Below, one piece after another: positions 1-7,492 of a stretch of 64,000 bases of DNA; the first letter of the stretch is position 1; the number at the start of each line of letters is the position of its first letter. Location of the stretch: positions 62,001 to 126,000 of the forward strand of contig DATBHB010000118.1 in NCBI GenBank assembly GCA_036557705.1, in the 5' to 3' direction. This DNA comes from VAZQ01 sp036557705 (lineage in GTDB: Bacteria; Pseudomonadota; Alphaproteobacteria; Rhizobiales; Xanthobacteraceae). The notes beneath the pieces are model-generated. The model worked only from the letters and a program-made list of their open reading frames with translations. It ran no database searches and was not told where the DNA came from. Position numbers and translations under genes: made by a program.

Positions 1-470
1 GCGGCTCCGATGTCCTCGCCGATGAGGCGGAGCAGTGCCGCGTCCTCCGCGGCCGCATCGGTCTTGGCGACCTTGAGCCAGCCGCCCTCGACCTTGGCGA
101 CGCCGGGCATGTGCGTCGAGTCGATGGTTGAGCGCACGTATTCGACGCCGGCCTCCGAGAGCGCCCACAGTGCCTTGGCATGATCGAGCCCGACCCGGCG
201 CACGACCACATCGATGCTCTGCGCAAAACCCGGAATGACGAAACCGGTGTTGCGCCCCGAAGCATTCCAGGCGATCCGCCGGGCCTCCAGAACCGCGACT
301 GTGAATCCGCGCCGCGCAAGCTCCACCGCGGCGGTCAGGCCAGCGAGCCCGGCGCCGACGATGCAGACCTCGACGTCGCCATCGCCGGCGAGCGGCTTCC
401 GCTCGGAAACCGCCATCATCGTGTCGGTATACCAAGTCGGCGCGTAGACCGGCGCCTCGGACGCGTTCAC
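1..470 (-). CDS. FAD-dependent oxidoreductase, DAO family (N-terminal part; runs off the window)
   Basis: The reverse strand encodes about 156 residues from a GTG at 470, with no stop before the window edge. After a short leader containing APTWYTD, the protein has a dinucleotide-binding motif (VCIVGAGLAGLTAAVELARR) about 30 residues in, then an acidic end of the second strand (VLEARRIAWNASGRNTGF). The YAPTWY leader and the ASGRN loop are typical of the DadA/PuuB-type amino-acid or gamma-glutamylputrescine oxidases. These use FAD to oxidise amines in the cytoplasm; the substrate cannot be read from this fragment. GTG was chosen because the nearest ATG upstream is out of frame. A 9-bp inverted repeat lies in the divergent spacer (534-580). 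Confidence 0.85.
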   Translation of the reverse strand, partial: MNASEAPVYAPTWYTDTMMAVSERKPLAGDGDVEVCIVGAGLAGLTAAVELARRGFTVAVLEARRIAWNASGRNTGFVIPGFAQSIDVVVRRVGLDHAKALWALSEAGVEYVRSTIDSTHMPGVAKVEGGWLKVAKTDAAAEDAALLRLIGEDIGA

Positions 471-533
471 AGCCGTTCCCCATTGTCGGAGCCGCCGGCA
501 TGCCGACGACCGAGTCGGCCTATTGTTAGAGGA

Positions 534-580
534 TTGGTCCCAGGATGCGCAAAGGTGCGCGGCCGAATCTGTGGGACCAA
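534..580. promoter_or_regulatory. Inverted repeat between divergent genes (possible operator)
   Basis: TTGGTCCCA at 534-542 is matched by its exact reverse complement TGGGACCAA at 572-580. It sits in the 240-bp spacer between the leftward oxidoreductase (start 470) and the rightward phosphatase (start 711). No regulator is encoded nearby, so an operator role is inference; a simple RNA stem is the alternative. No gene was seen in the rest of 471-710. Confidence 0.3.
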
Positions 581-710
581 ATGTCTGCTGAAATGACTGC
601 GGGCGCGCGCCTCCTCACCATGCGGGCAGGAACAACAGCAGTCGCAGAGTTCAACCGCCTGCCCGATTCGGGTGTAAACTGTGGCGTCCGATCAACCGCG
701 TGAGTTTACC

Positions 711-1229
711 ATGCGCCTGCTGTTGCTGCGCCATGCAAAATCCGAAAAGGCGGAGCCTTCGGTCAACGATCGCGATCGCAGTCTCAATCCGCGGGGACGC
801 GTCGACGCAGTCCGGATCGGTGCCTACATGGCGCACCACGGGCTCCTCCCCGGCGCCGCCCTCGTATCGCCCGCGCGTCGGACGCGGGAGACGTTCGAAC
901 GGGTCGCGGAGGCGTGGGCCGCGCCCTGCCCGGTGCGCTACGTCGATCGGCTTTACAATGCCGGCCCCGACGCGATTGTGGCCGCGATCAAAGAGGCATC
1001 CGCTCTGACGCTGCTCGTGATCGGCCACAATCCGGGACTGCACGAGGCCGCGCGCCTCCTCATCGCCTCCGGTGACGTCGAAGCGCGCGAACGGCTCAAC
1101 GAAGCGCTGCCCACCAGCGGGCTTGCCGCGGTCGACTTTCCCGGCCAGGACTGGCGCAAGCTGCATCTGCGGAGCGGCAGACTGGAACGCTTCGTGACAC
1201 CGCGACTGCTCAAAGCCGCGGCGGATTGA
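711..1229 (+). CDS. Histidine phosphatase family protein (SixA-like)
   Basis: 172 residues. The N-terminus MRLLLLRHAKSE carries the RHG-type motif (RHAKS) whose histidine forms the phospho-enzyme intermediate, and the second catalytic histidine lies in VIGHNPGLHE about two thirds along. Spacing and length match the small SixA branch of the histidine phosphatase superfamily, which removes phosphate from phosphohistidine in signalling or PTS-type proteins. In this branch the actual substrate is often unknown. The ATG at 711 puts the catalytic strand at residue 2, as in SixA proteins; an in-frame start 30 nt upstream would add an unrelated tail. It is a single gene with no obvious partner. Confidence 0.88.
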   Translation: MRLLLLRHAKSEKAEPSVNDRDRSLNPRGRVDAVRIGAYMAHHGLLPGAALVSPARRTRETFERVAEAWAAPCPVRYVDRLYNAGPDAIVAAIKEASALTLLVIGHNPGLHEAARLLIASGDVEARERLNEALPTSGLAAVDFPGQDWRKLHLRSGRLERFVTPRLLKAAAD

Positions 1230-1277
1230 GTAGATGGCTTCAGCAGCCCTGGAGGGAAGAGCCCCTCCCGTCCCGGC

Positions 1278-1544
1278 TCACGGCGCCCGCTCGATCAGGC
1301 TGAAAAGTTCTTGCTGGAGCCTGGCATCGCTCCAATACCGCCGCGGATCCGTCTGCATGATCTGTTCGATCTCGCAACGGCGGACCTGATCCTGTATTGC
1401 GCTGTGCGGCGAGCGGCGCAGACGCCCATCTTCCGCAACATTGGAAGTTGCCGATGAGATCATCGAATGAGATGGCGCTATTTCATCATGATCCCGATAG
1501 GCTGCCATCGCTCGCAGACGGATAACGGATACTCGGTGCGACAT
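1278..1544 (-). CDS. Small hypothetical protein
   Basis: 88 residues from the ATG at 1544, which has GGAGG five bases upstream; an in-frame TTG 93 nt further up has no such site. The C-terminal 30 residues (CEIEQIMQTDPRRYWSDARL and following) look like a conserved helical segment of the kind found in short Rhizobiales hypothetical and phage-scaffold-like proteins. The N-terminal half is low in recognisable features. No catalytic motif, signal peptide or membrane segment is visible. It converges on the upstream phosphatase. Function unknown. Confidence 0.55.
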   Translation of the reverse strand: MSHRVSVIRLRAMAAYRDHDEIAPSHSMISSATSNVAEDGRLRRSPHSAIQDQVRRCEIEQIMQTDPRRYWSDARLQQELFSLIERAP

Positions 1545-1809
1545 TCTTGCCTCCGACGACGCCGGCCTGCTGACGTCCCGCTGCAGCCCAACTTCCGCCC
1601 CGTCCGGTGCGACAGCCTTTTTTCGGGCATCAGCCAAGATCGCTAACTACGATCCGCATCATATTGCTTTATGAGTCATTAAGTCTGTGACATTCGAGCA
1701 ACAGCCAAGAAAATAATTGTTATTTCGCTTTTGATGGTTGTGGAAAACGGGGACAATTCCGTAACAAGCTTTCGGCCGCGCTGCGCTGGGCGCGGGACGG
1801 TACTTTTGC

Positions 1810-2649
1810 TCATCGGCTGCCTTGATTGAAGAACCGCAGGTCCGGAGCAGGCTGATTCTTCTTGGCAGGCATCAGCACTCCGTCCGCACTGAGCATGTAC
1901 GCCTCCCCGCCGATCGCCAGATGATTGTTGTTCTCCGCGCAGACGCTTTCGATCCAGTTCGGCCGCGGGCTCTCGTCATGCTGGTAGCGCTTTGTTACCG
2001 TCCAGGGCCGCATCAACGCGCGGTCGAACGTCGTGATTTCATCGACAAGGAGTCTCGGATTGCCCTTGTCGCGATAGATCCGCTCCTTGACTATCGTCTG
2101 GTTGTCCCGGTGCAACGGAATGCCGGTGGCATCGAAAGTACGCGGACCTTTCATGTGCCGCGTCTCGACTTCCAGCACGTCGTAGCGGCCATCGCGGTCG
2201 GTATCGATCCACTTGCCGATGGAATAACCGGCGAATGCCGGATCCGTCTCTTCCGGCCAATCGCGTCCATCGGTATAAATCCGACGAGAATCGTGGATGT
2301 GATCGATGAGAACGTAGGTGGCATCCTGTGTGATAACGATTTCCATCGGATGATAGACAATCATGCTTCGGGGCATGCCGGGAGCGAGGCAGATGTATGT
2401 GGGATCCGCGCCCTGCCCGCCCGCATTGATGTCCGCCACATTGGCCCGGTAGAGCGCTTCGTATTCCGCCGTGAGCGGCGGTTCCTGCGCCCATTCGGGC
2501 TTGCTCGTATCCCAGCGCGGCGCGCCGATCCTGCTCCACGCTCCTTTCCAATCAGGATACCGGCTCTCGTCATGCGCCTGAGCCGCGATAGAGGCCGCGC
2601 CCAATGCCGCCACGAATGCGATTGCAGCAATCGATCCTCGATGGTTCAT
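1810..2649 (-). CDS. Secreted protein, divergent member of the GESIGHYEGDT family, with EF-hand-like loop
   Basis: 279 residues, ATG preceded by AGGAGA. Residues 1-25 form a signal peptide ending at AQA, so the protein is probably periplasmic. The middle region (GYSIGKW at 141-147, then a VETR strand and PW-TVTKRY near 210) matches the core of the three proteins at 34449, 41095 and 46187, but the EGDT turn is replaced by DTDRDGRYDVLE (149-160), which fits the 12-residue EF-hand calcium loop at positions 1, 3, 5, 6 and 12. Conserved CLAPGMP lies at 87-93. No enzymatic activity is known to me for this family. It is monocistronic, followed by no terminator I can see. Confidence 0.85.
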   Translation of the reverse strand: MNHRGSIAAIAFVAALGAASIAAQAHDESRYPDWKGAWSRIGAPRWDTSKPEWAQEPPLTAEYEALYRANVADINAGGQGADPTYICLAPGMPRSMIVYHPMEIVITQDATYVLIDHIHDSRRIYTDGRDWPEETDPAFAGYSIGKWIDTDRDGRYDVLEVETRHMKGPRTFDATGIPLHRDNQTIVKERIYRDKGNPRLLVDEITTFDRALMRPWTVTKRYQHDESPRPNWIESVCAENNNHLAIGGEAYMLSADGVLMPAKKNQPAPDLRFFNQGSR

Positions 2650-2666
2650 GCCTGTCTCCTTTCCGC

Positions 2667-2711
2667 AAAAATGGATGCGCAGGTCACAAGCGCGTTTACG
2701 CGTGTCTTACC
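2667..2711. repeat. Partial copy of the CGCGTTTACGCG intergenic repeat
   Basis: AATGGATGCGCAGGTCACAA followed by GCGCGTTTACGCG repeats part of the fuller copy at 2796-2898 (ATGGATGCGCGGGTCA, then GCGCGTTTACGCGCGTCTTC). It is noncoding and directly upstream of the secreted-protein gene on the opposite strand. Confidence 0.6.
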
Positions 2712-2795
2712 GTGCCATGGTCGCGCACGACGCGGAGAGCGCGCCAGTTCTCGCCAATCGGTTGTCAATGCAGGGCGACATCCATCTTACACCTT

Positions 2796-2898
2796 GTCAT
2801 TGCCGGGCTTGACCCGGCAACCCATGTTACAAAGGGGATGGATGCGCGGGTCAATAGCGCGTTTACGCGCGTCTTCGACGCGCGATGCCCGCGCATGC
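2796..2898. repeat. Palindromic intergenic repeat, GGGCTTGACCCGGCAA family
   Basis: The unit runs GTCATTGCCGGGCTTGACCC, then GGATGGATGCGCGGGTCA, then GCGCGTTTACGCGCG. Internal dyads include CCGGG/CCCGG and GCGCGTTTACGCGC. Related copies are at 2667-2711, 32303-32370 and 34131-34233, always between genes. The 3' edge abuts the uspA ribosome-binding site, so the repeat may lie in that gene's leader. Confidence 0.75.
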
Positions 2899-2910
2899 GC
2901 GGAGGGGACC

Positions 2911-3345
2911 ATGTACAAGTCCATTCTCGTTCCGATCGATCTCGGCAATACCGAGCTTGCGAAGCCGGCGCTTGCGACCGCCGTCATGATGGCCAGGCAG
3001 TCGCAAGGGAGAATCCGCCTCGTGAATGTGCTGCCGCTCACTCCGGTGATGCTGGCCGAATACGTGCCGGCGGATTTCGAGGCGCAGCAGCGCAGGGCCG
3101 CAGAAGAGGCGCTCGCCCTCATCGGCAAGGAAATTGCGCTCGAACCTTCTCGAATGTCCTCGGTCGTGCGTCAGGGCGCAGTCCATCAGGAAATCCTGGA
3201 AGAGGCGAATGCGACGAACGCCGACCTCATCGTGATGACCTCGCATCGCCCGCAAAAACCCGGCATTCGCACTTATTTCCTCGGCTCCAACGCCGGCCAC
3301 GTGGTGCGCTATGCCAAGTGCTCGGTGCTCGTAGTGAGGGGGTGA
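2911..3345 (+). CDS. Universal stress protein, UspA family
   Basis: 144 residues, a single Usp domain (usual length). It begins MYKSILVPIDL, with the conserved ValPro-Asp strand, and ends with the nucleotide-loop signature GSNAGHVVRYAKCSVLVV, which corresponds to the G-x2-G-x9-G(S/T) pattern of ATP-binding members. DLIVMTSHR precedes it, as in many Usp proteins. These cytoplasmic proteins bind ATP and modulate stress survival; no specific partner can be named. The ATG at 2911 has a strong GGAGGGG six bases upstream, which rejects the long in-frame upstream extension running from the preceding repeat. Monocistronic. Confidence 0.92.
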   Translation: MYKSILVPIDLGNTELAKPALATAVMMARQSQGRIRLVNVLPLTPVMLAEYVPADFEAQQRRAAEEALALIGKEIALEPSRMSSVVRQGAVHQEILEEANATNADLIVMTSHRPQKPGIRTYFLGSNAGHVVRYAKCSVLVVRG

Positions 3346-3348
3346 GTT

Positions 3349-3512
3349 GTAGGGTGGGCAAAATCGCGCCCCAAAGCCTCGCCCCCGCGTGAGGACGCTC
3401 GGCGCGATTTTGCCCACGCTGTCAGGCCTCTCGAAGTGGTACCGCGTGGGCAAAATCGCCTTGAGCCCGTGCCGCAACTCCGGCGCATCGCAAGCGATTT
3501 TGCCCACCCTAC
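3349..3512. repeat. Nested palindromic repeat, GTAGGGTGGGCAAA family (copy 1)
   Basis: The outer arms are GTAGGGTGGGCAAAATCGC and the inverse GCGATTTTGCCCACCCTAC. Inside lie an inverted TTTTGCCCACGC and a GCGTGGGCAAAATCGC, so two hairpins sit back to back within one larger palindrome. It occupies the convergent gap between uspA and the Bug receptor, where it could also act as a transcription end. Confidence 0.85.
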
Positions 3513-3536
3513 GGTGCCGCCCATCGACTAAGTCAA

Positions 3537-4541
3537 TTACTCCAGCTTCACTCCCGCGGTCTTGATCACTGTGCCCCAGCGCTCGATTTCTTCGCGCATG
3601 TATTTCGCTGTGTCTTCCGGCGTGCCGCCCACCGCTTCGGCGGAGAAATCAATGAGCCGCGCGAGCATTTCGGGCTGGCGGAGCACCTCATTGATATCGG
3701 CGTTGATCTTGTCGACGATCCGCTTCGGCGTCTTCGGCGGGGCGACCACCGCATACCAAGTCACTGCCTGAAAGCCGGGCAGCGTCTCGGCGATGGCCGG
3801 CACATCGGGCAGCGATGCCATGCGTTTCGGCGCGGCAACGCCAAGGAGCTTGAGCTGTCCGCCTTTGACGAGCGCAAGCGAGACGCCAAGATTGTCGAAC
3901 ATGATATCGACCGCCCCGCCGACCAGGTCGGTCAATGCCGGCGCCGAACCGCGATAGGGGACGTTCTGGAACTTCACCTTGGCCATCAGCGCGAAGAGTT
4001 CGGAGGTCAGGTGTGAGGTGGTGCCGTTGCCCTGCGTCGCCGAAGTGATCTTGCCCGGATGCGCGCGCGCGTAGGTAATGAATTCGGAGACGCTGTTGGC
4101 CGCGATGTTCTTCGGATTGACTACCAGGGCATTGGGCACCCGGCTGATGACGACGACCGGCTCGAATGCGAGCGGATCGAAGGCAAGCCTGGGATAGAGA
4201 TTCTGGTTGATGACCAGCGGCGGCGGCGGCGAACTCAAAAGCGTGTATCCATCGGGCTCCGCCTTGAACGCGACCTCGGCGCCGATATTCCCGCCGGCCC
4301 CGGTCCGGTTGTCGATCACGACCGGATGTCCCCACTTGCGCGACAGGAAATCGCCGACGACTCGCGGCATCGCGTCGGCGGTTCCGCCCGCCGGGAAGGG
4401 AACGATGATTCTCACCGGCCGGGTCGGATAATCCTGCGCCGGCGCCGAGTTGCTTGCGAACAACGCCGCGAGCGCGAAAACGGGCGCCAGCGACACGAAA
4501 AGGGCTTGCCAAACGCCTCTTCCGGCACGGTTTGCTCTCAT
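3537..4541 (-). CDS. Bug/TctC-type tripartite tricarboxylate transporter substrate-binding protein
   Basis: 334 residues, the usual size. A long N-terminal signal peptide (hydrophobic stretch about residues 12-30, cleavage near APAQ) is followed by the family opening YPTRPVRIIVPFPAGGTADA, and later by PYRGSAPALTDLVGGAVD and the closing RWGTVIKTAGVKLE. Bug proteins are periplasmic receptors for carboxylates and aromatic acids. Many are orphans without TctA/TctB membrane subunits, as here. It starts 10 bp after the stop of the metallo-beta-lactamase-fold gene on the same strand, so the two probably form an operon, with GAGGGCGAAG as ribosome-binding site. The ligand cannot be deduced. Confidence 0.93.
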   Translation of the reverse strand: MRANRAGRGVWQALFVSLAPVFALAALFASNSAPAQDYPTRPVRIIVPFPAGGTADAMPRVVGDFLSRKWGHPVVIDNRTGAGGNIGAEVAFKAEPDGYTLLSSPPPPLVINQNLYPRLAFDPLAFEPVVVISRVPNALVVNPKNIAANSVSEFITYARAHPGKITSATQGNGTTSHLTSELFALMAKVKFQNVPYRGSAPALTDLVGGAVDIMFDNLGVSLALVKGGQLKLLGVAAPKRMASLPDVPAIAETLPGFQAVTWYAVVAPPKTPKRIVDKINADINEVLRQPEMLARLIDFSAEAVGGTPEDTAKYMREEIERWGTVIKTAGVKLE

Positions 4542-4551
4542 GACTTCGCCC

Positions 4552-5376
4552 TCACTCGTAATACTGCGGCGCGTATCTGCGCAGCGGCACTTCGCTTACC
4601 TCATGCCCGATCCAAAGCTCGCCATGAGTCTCTTTGAGAACGGCGGCCATGCGATCGAGGCTCGCGAGCGATTGGGCATGATCGAAATTCTGTACCGGCG
4701 CGCGCCTGTTGTCCCAATTGGCTTTTGTGTGGACCGCATCGCCGCTCAGCAGGATCGCGCCCGTTCTCGGCAGCTTGACCAGCAGACACTGGTGCCCCGG
4801 CGAGTGTCCGGGCGTCGAGATCAACGTCACGCTGCTGTCACCGAACACATCATAGTCGCCCGCGGCCTTGATCGCCGGCTGGCCTACCGGGAAGCGCGGA
4901 TGGCCCGATGCATCGGGCCAGTCATATTCTGCCCTCTGCACCAGCAGCGTCGATTGCGGAAACAGCTTGAGATTGCCGACGTGATCGGGATGCGAATGCG
5001 ACAGCGCGAGGTATTTGATGTCGGACGGCTTCACGCCGATTTCATCAAGCTGCGAAGCGAGAGTCTTCTTTACATGCCAGACGCCGGCATTGCTTTTCTG
5101 TCCGTCCGGCATCGCTACGATTGCGTCACCCAGGCCGGTATCCCACAGCAGCCAATCTGGCCCGTGCTTGACAAGATAGCAGGTGACGGACAGCGCTCCC
5201 GGACCCGAATAGCCCGGCGCAAACCGCCCCATGTCGGTCAGCGCAATGTCGCCGCAATAGAGCACGTAGAGCCGCTCGACGCCGGCTTTCGACACGCCGG
5301 TTTTCGATTCTTGGGCGAAGCCGGTTTGGGCAGCAAGCCAGCCAAGGAGCGTCGCCACGATAGCGATTGATTTCAT
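4552..5376 (-). CDS. Exported MBL-fold metallohydrolase (AHL-lactonase-like branch)
   Basis: 274 residues from the ATG at 5376, which has GGGAGA upstream and begins a clear signal peptide (MKSIAIVATLLGWLAAQTGF, cut near FAQ); a longer reading frame upstream lacks these. The zinc motif is HSHPDH at residues 127-132, followed by the metal histidine in STPGHSPGHQ and the aspartate in LLSGDAVH. The order and spacing are those of the N-acyl-homoserine lactonase/quorum-quenching lactonase branch, although an export signal is less usual. Predicted to hydrolyse a lactone or ester in the periplasm with two Zn ions. It is the first gene of a probable two-gene unit with a Bug receptor. Confidence 0.88.
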   Translation of the reverse strand: MKSIAIVATLLGWLAAQTGFAQESKTGVSKAGVERLYVLYCGDIALTDMGRFAPGYSGPGALSVTCYLVKHGPDWLLWDTGLGDAIVAMPDGQKSNAGVWHVKKTLASQLDEIGVKPSDIKYLALSHSHPDHVGNLKLFPQSTLLVQRAEYDWPDASGHPRFPVGQPAIKAAGDYDVFGDSSVTLISTPGHSPGHQCLLVKLPRTGAILLSGDAVHTKANWDNRRAPVQNFDHAQSLASLDRMAAVLKETHGELWIGHEVSEVPLRRYAPQYYE

Positions 5377-5712
5377 GATCTTTCTCCCTGATGTTGCGGC
5401 TTTTCGACCGGCAATGGCACGTCCCGCACCGGACCGCAAAACTGTTGATGCTGGCAGATCGCATTCGACACGGCGCGCGTTATCGAGCACAATCTTGAAG
5501 TTTTCGAATTTCCCGCCTACCTCAACCGGAACTTTCGGCCGAGGCCGCGCCTTTCCTCACCTTTCCGCGTCCACTGGAGTCTTGGGACCGACTTCGAAGA
5601 CCGCGCCAATCCCGCTCTTGCCTGCCCATCATGGACCATGAGGCGGAGCAATCACAACTCCTTGACGTCCGACGGCAGAGACGTCAAACGAGAATACCAC
5701 ACGAGGAGAGTC
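5377..5712. other. 336-bp divergent intergenic region, no gene seen
   Basis: It lies between the leftward MBL gene and the rightward small secreted protein. Open frames here have no ribosome-binding site or recognisable content. No confident promoter or repeat was identified. Confidence 0.4.
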
Positions 5713-6084
5713 ATGATCACGCAGCTTGTCCGCGCCAGCGCAATGGCCCTGGTCTGCATCGCCATGGCGGCGACAACGGCCCCAGCGCGCAGCCCCTATG
5801 ACGGTCCCTGGAGCGTCACCATCGTGACGCAGCGCGGGAGCTGCCAGCCCAGCTATCGTGCCGGAGTGCAGATCGTGAACGGGTATGTCACATACGCCGG
5901 CAGCGGCGGGGTGAGCATGTCCGGCCGTGTCGCCCCGAACGGCAGCGTGCGCGTCGCCGTTTCCGCCGGGAGTGCCGCTGCGAACGGCTCCGGCCGGCTC
6001 TCGCGCACCACGGGACGCGGCAACTGGGTAGGCCGCTCAGGGTCCGAGGCCTGCGCCGGCTACTGGGTCGCCGAGCGGCGCTGA
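5713..6084 (+). CDS. Small secreted hypothetical protein
   Basis: 123 residues from an ATG preceded by GAGGAGAG; the in-frame upstream extension is charged and unlikely. Residues 1-25 form a signal peptide (ALVCIAMAATTAPARS). The mature part, YDGPWSVTIVTQRGSC followed by a Gly/Ser-rich beta-strand pattern and a closing EACAGYWVAERR, resembles short periplasmic beta-proteins common in Bradyrhizobiaceae. Two cysteines (GSC and EAC) could pair. No known function. The next gene, a patatin-like lipase, begins 18 bp after the stop on the same strand, so co-transcription is likely. Confidence 0.8.
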   Translation: MITQLVRASAMALVCIAMAATTAPARSPYDGPWSVTIVTQRGSCQPSYRAGVQIVNGYVTYAGSGGVSMSGRVAPNGSVRVAVSAGSAAANGSGRLSRTTGRGNWVGRSGSEACAGYWVAERR

Positions 6085-6102
6085 GCGGATTGGAGCGCAC
6101 CG

Positions 6103-7374
6103 GTGTTTCCATTGCGTGGCCTTGCCGGCCTAGCCGCAGCTCTCGCCCTGATCGGGGCGTCCGCCTTGCCTGGCCCTTATGGGCTGCGATTCGATTCGAG
6201 CATTGCCCATGCCCAGAGCAGGGCAAAGGCGAAAAAGGAACCGCCCGCGGGTAAGCAACAGCCGCAAGGGCCCGCGGCGCGCACCGCGTTCACAGCCGAC
6301 GAACAGGCCGTTGCTGTCATACCCGGCATCCCGGAGGCGCGGGTCTGGGGAGATTCCGCTGCTGAGTTCAAGCGCGTTCTGCCTACGGTGCGGGGGCCTT
6401 GGCTTGCCATGTCCGGCGGCGGCGCCGACGGGGCCTTTGCGGCAGGCGTGCTTGCCGGCTGGAGCCAATCGGGCAAGCGGCCCGAATTCGCCGTGGTCAC
6501 GGGAGCGAGCATCGGCGCATTGATCTCGCCTTACGCCTTTCTCGGCCCGCGTTACGACGCGGAGCTCAAGGACGCGATCACCACCATCAACGCAGCAGAA
6601 ATTTTCGAGGACCGGCCGACCAGAGAGAGCTTCTTCGACGATTGGCCGCTGAAGCAACTGATCGAAAAACGCGTCACTGCGCAACTGATGGCCGAAGTTG
6701 CGGCGGAACATCGCCGTGGGCGGCGCCTGCTTGCGGTCACCACCAACGTCGATGCAGGCCGGCGGGTAATCTGGAACATGGGGGCGATCGCCGAAGCCGG
6801 CGGCGAGAAGGGCCTAAAACTATTCCGCGACGTTCTGCTGGCGTCATCGAGCATCCCAGGATTTTTCCCGCCGGTCATGATCGACGTCGAGGCGAACGGT
6901 CGTCGCTTTCAGGAAATGCACCTCGACGGCACGATCACCTCTCCCTTCTTCGTGGCGCCTGAGGATTATTTCGCAGACGATAGCAATGGGCCGCTTCCGG
7001 CGAGCAAGCTCTACATCATTGCGAATTCCAGGTTGACCCCCGATTTCGAAGTACCTGAGCGCAGTACTGTATCGATCCTCGGTCGGTTGATCAGCGTCGT
7101 CCTCAAGGCAGAGCTGCGCGGCGAACTTCTCCTGGTCGCCAGCAACGCACAGCGGTTTGGCGTCGAAATCGGCGTGGCTACGGTGTCGCCGGACTTTCAA
7201 AAGCCTGCCCGCGGCTTCTTCGACCACCCCTACATGCAAGCGCTTTTCGATCACGGCTTCCAGCGCGGAAGCCAAGGCACCGCGTTCGAGACGCTATCGA
7301 GTGCATCCGCCGATCAGCTTGGTCCGGACCGCTCTGGAGTGACAGGTTCCGCAGACCAGCCAAGACAACGGTAG
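6103..7374 (+). CDS. Patatin-like phospholipase, exported
   Basis: 423 residues, GTG start with GGAG upstream. An N-terminal hydrophobic segment (about 5-24) and a low-complexity linker precede the patatin domain. The oxyanion loop GGGADG is at 105-110, the nucleophile elbow GASIG at 134-138 (Ser136), and the dyad aspartate is in LDGTITSPF (Asp275), where DGG/DGA is more usual. Together these give the Ser-Asp dyad of patatin acyl hydrolases, predicting cleavage of acyl esters of membrane lipids in the envelope. The N-terminus could be an anchor or a signal peptide. It follows a small secreted protein by 18 bp. The C-terminal 30 residues look disordered. Confidence 0.9.
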   Translation: MFPLRGLAGLAAALALIGASALPGPYGLRFDSSIAHAQSRAKAKKEPPAGKQQPQGPAARTAFTADEQAVAVIPGIPEARVWGDSAAEFKRVLPTVRGPWLAMSGGGADGAFAAGVLAGWSQSGKRPEFAVVTGASIGALISPYAFLGPRYDAELKDAITTINAAEIFEDRPTRESFFDDWPLKQLIEKRVTAQLMAEVAAEHRRGRRLLAVTTNVDAGRRVIWNMGAIAEAGGEKGLKLFRDVLLASSSIPGFFPPVMIDVEANGRRFQEMHLDGTITSPFFVAPEDYFADDSNGPLPASKLYIIANSRLTPDFEVPERSTVSILGRLISVVLKAELRGELLLVASNAQRFGVEIGVATVSPDFQKPARGFFDHPYMQALFDHGFQRGSQGTAFETLSSASADQLGPDRSGVTGSADQPRQR

Positions 7375-7408
7375 ACCAACGCTCTAAGCTTTACTGCGTC
7401 AGCGGCAA

Positions 7409-7480
7409 CGTGGGCACGGCGCTCTGTTCTACGTGTGGCGCGGACTCGTGCATGCGGACCGCGCCTTTGCCCACCCTACG
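7409..7480. repeat. Partial GTGGGCAAA-family repeat (copy 2)
   Basis: CGTGGGCACGGCGCTC at the left and GCGCCTTTGCCCACCCTACG at the right match the 60103-60270 copy, including the element TTACTGCGTCA just upstream (7391-7401). It lies between convergent lipase and amidohydrolase genes. Confidence 0.7.
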
Positions 7481-7492
7481 CAACCCGTCGTG

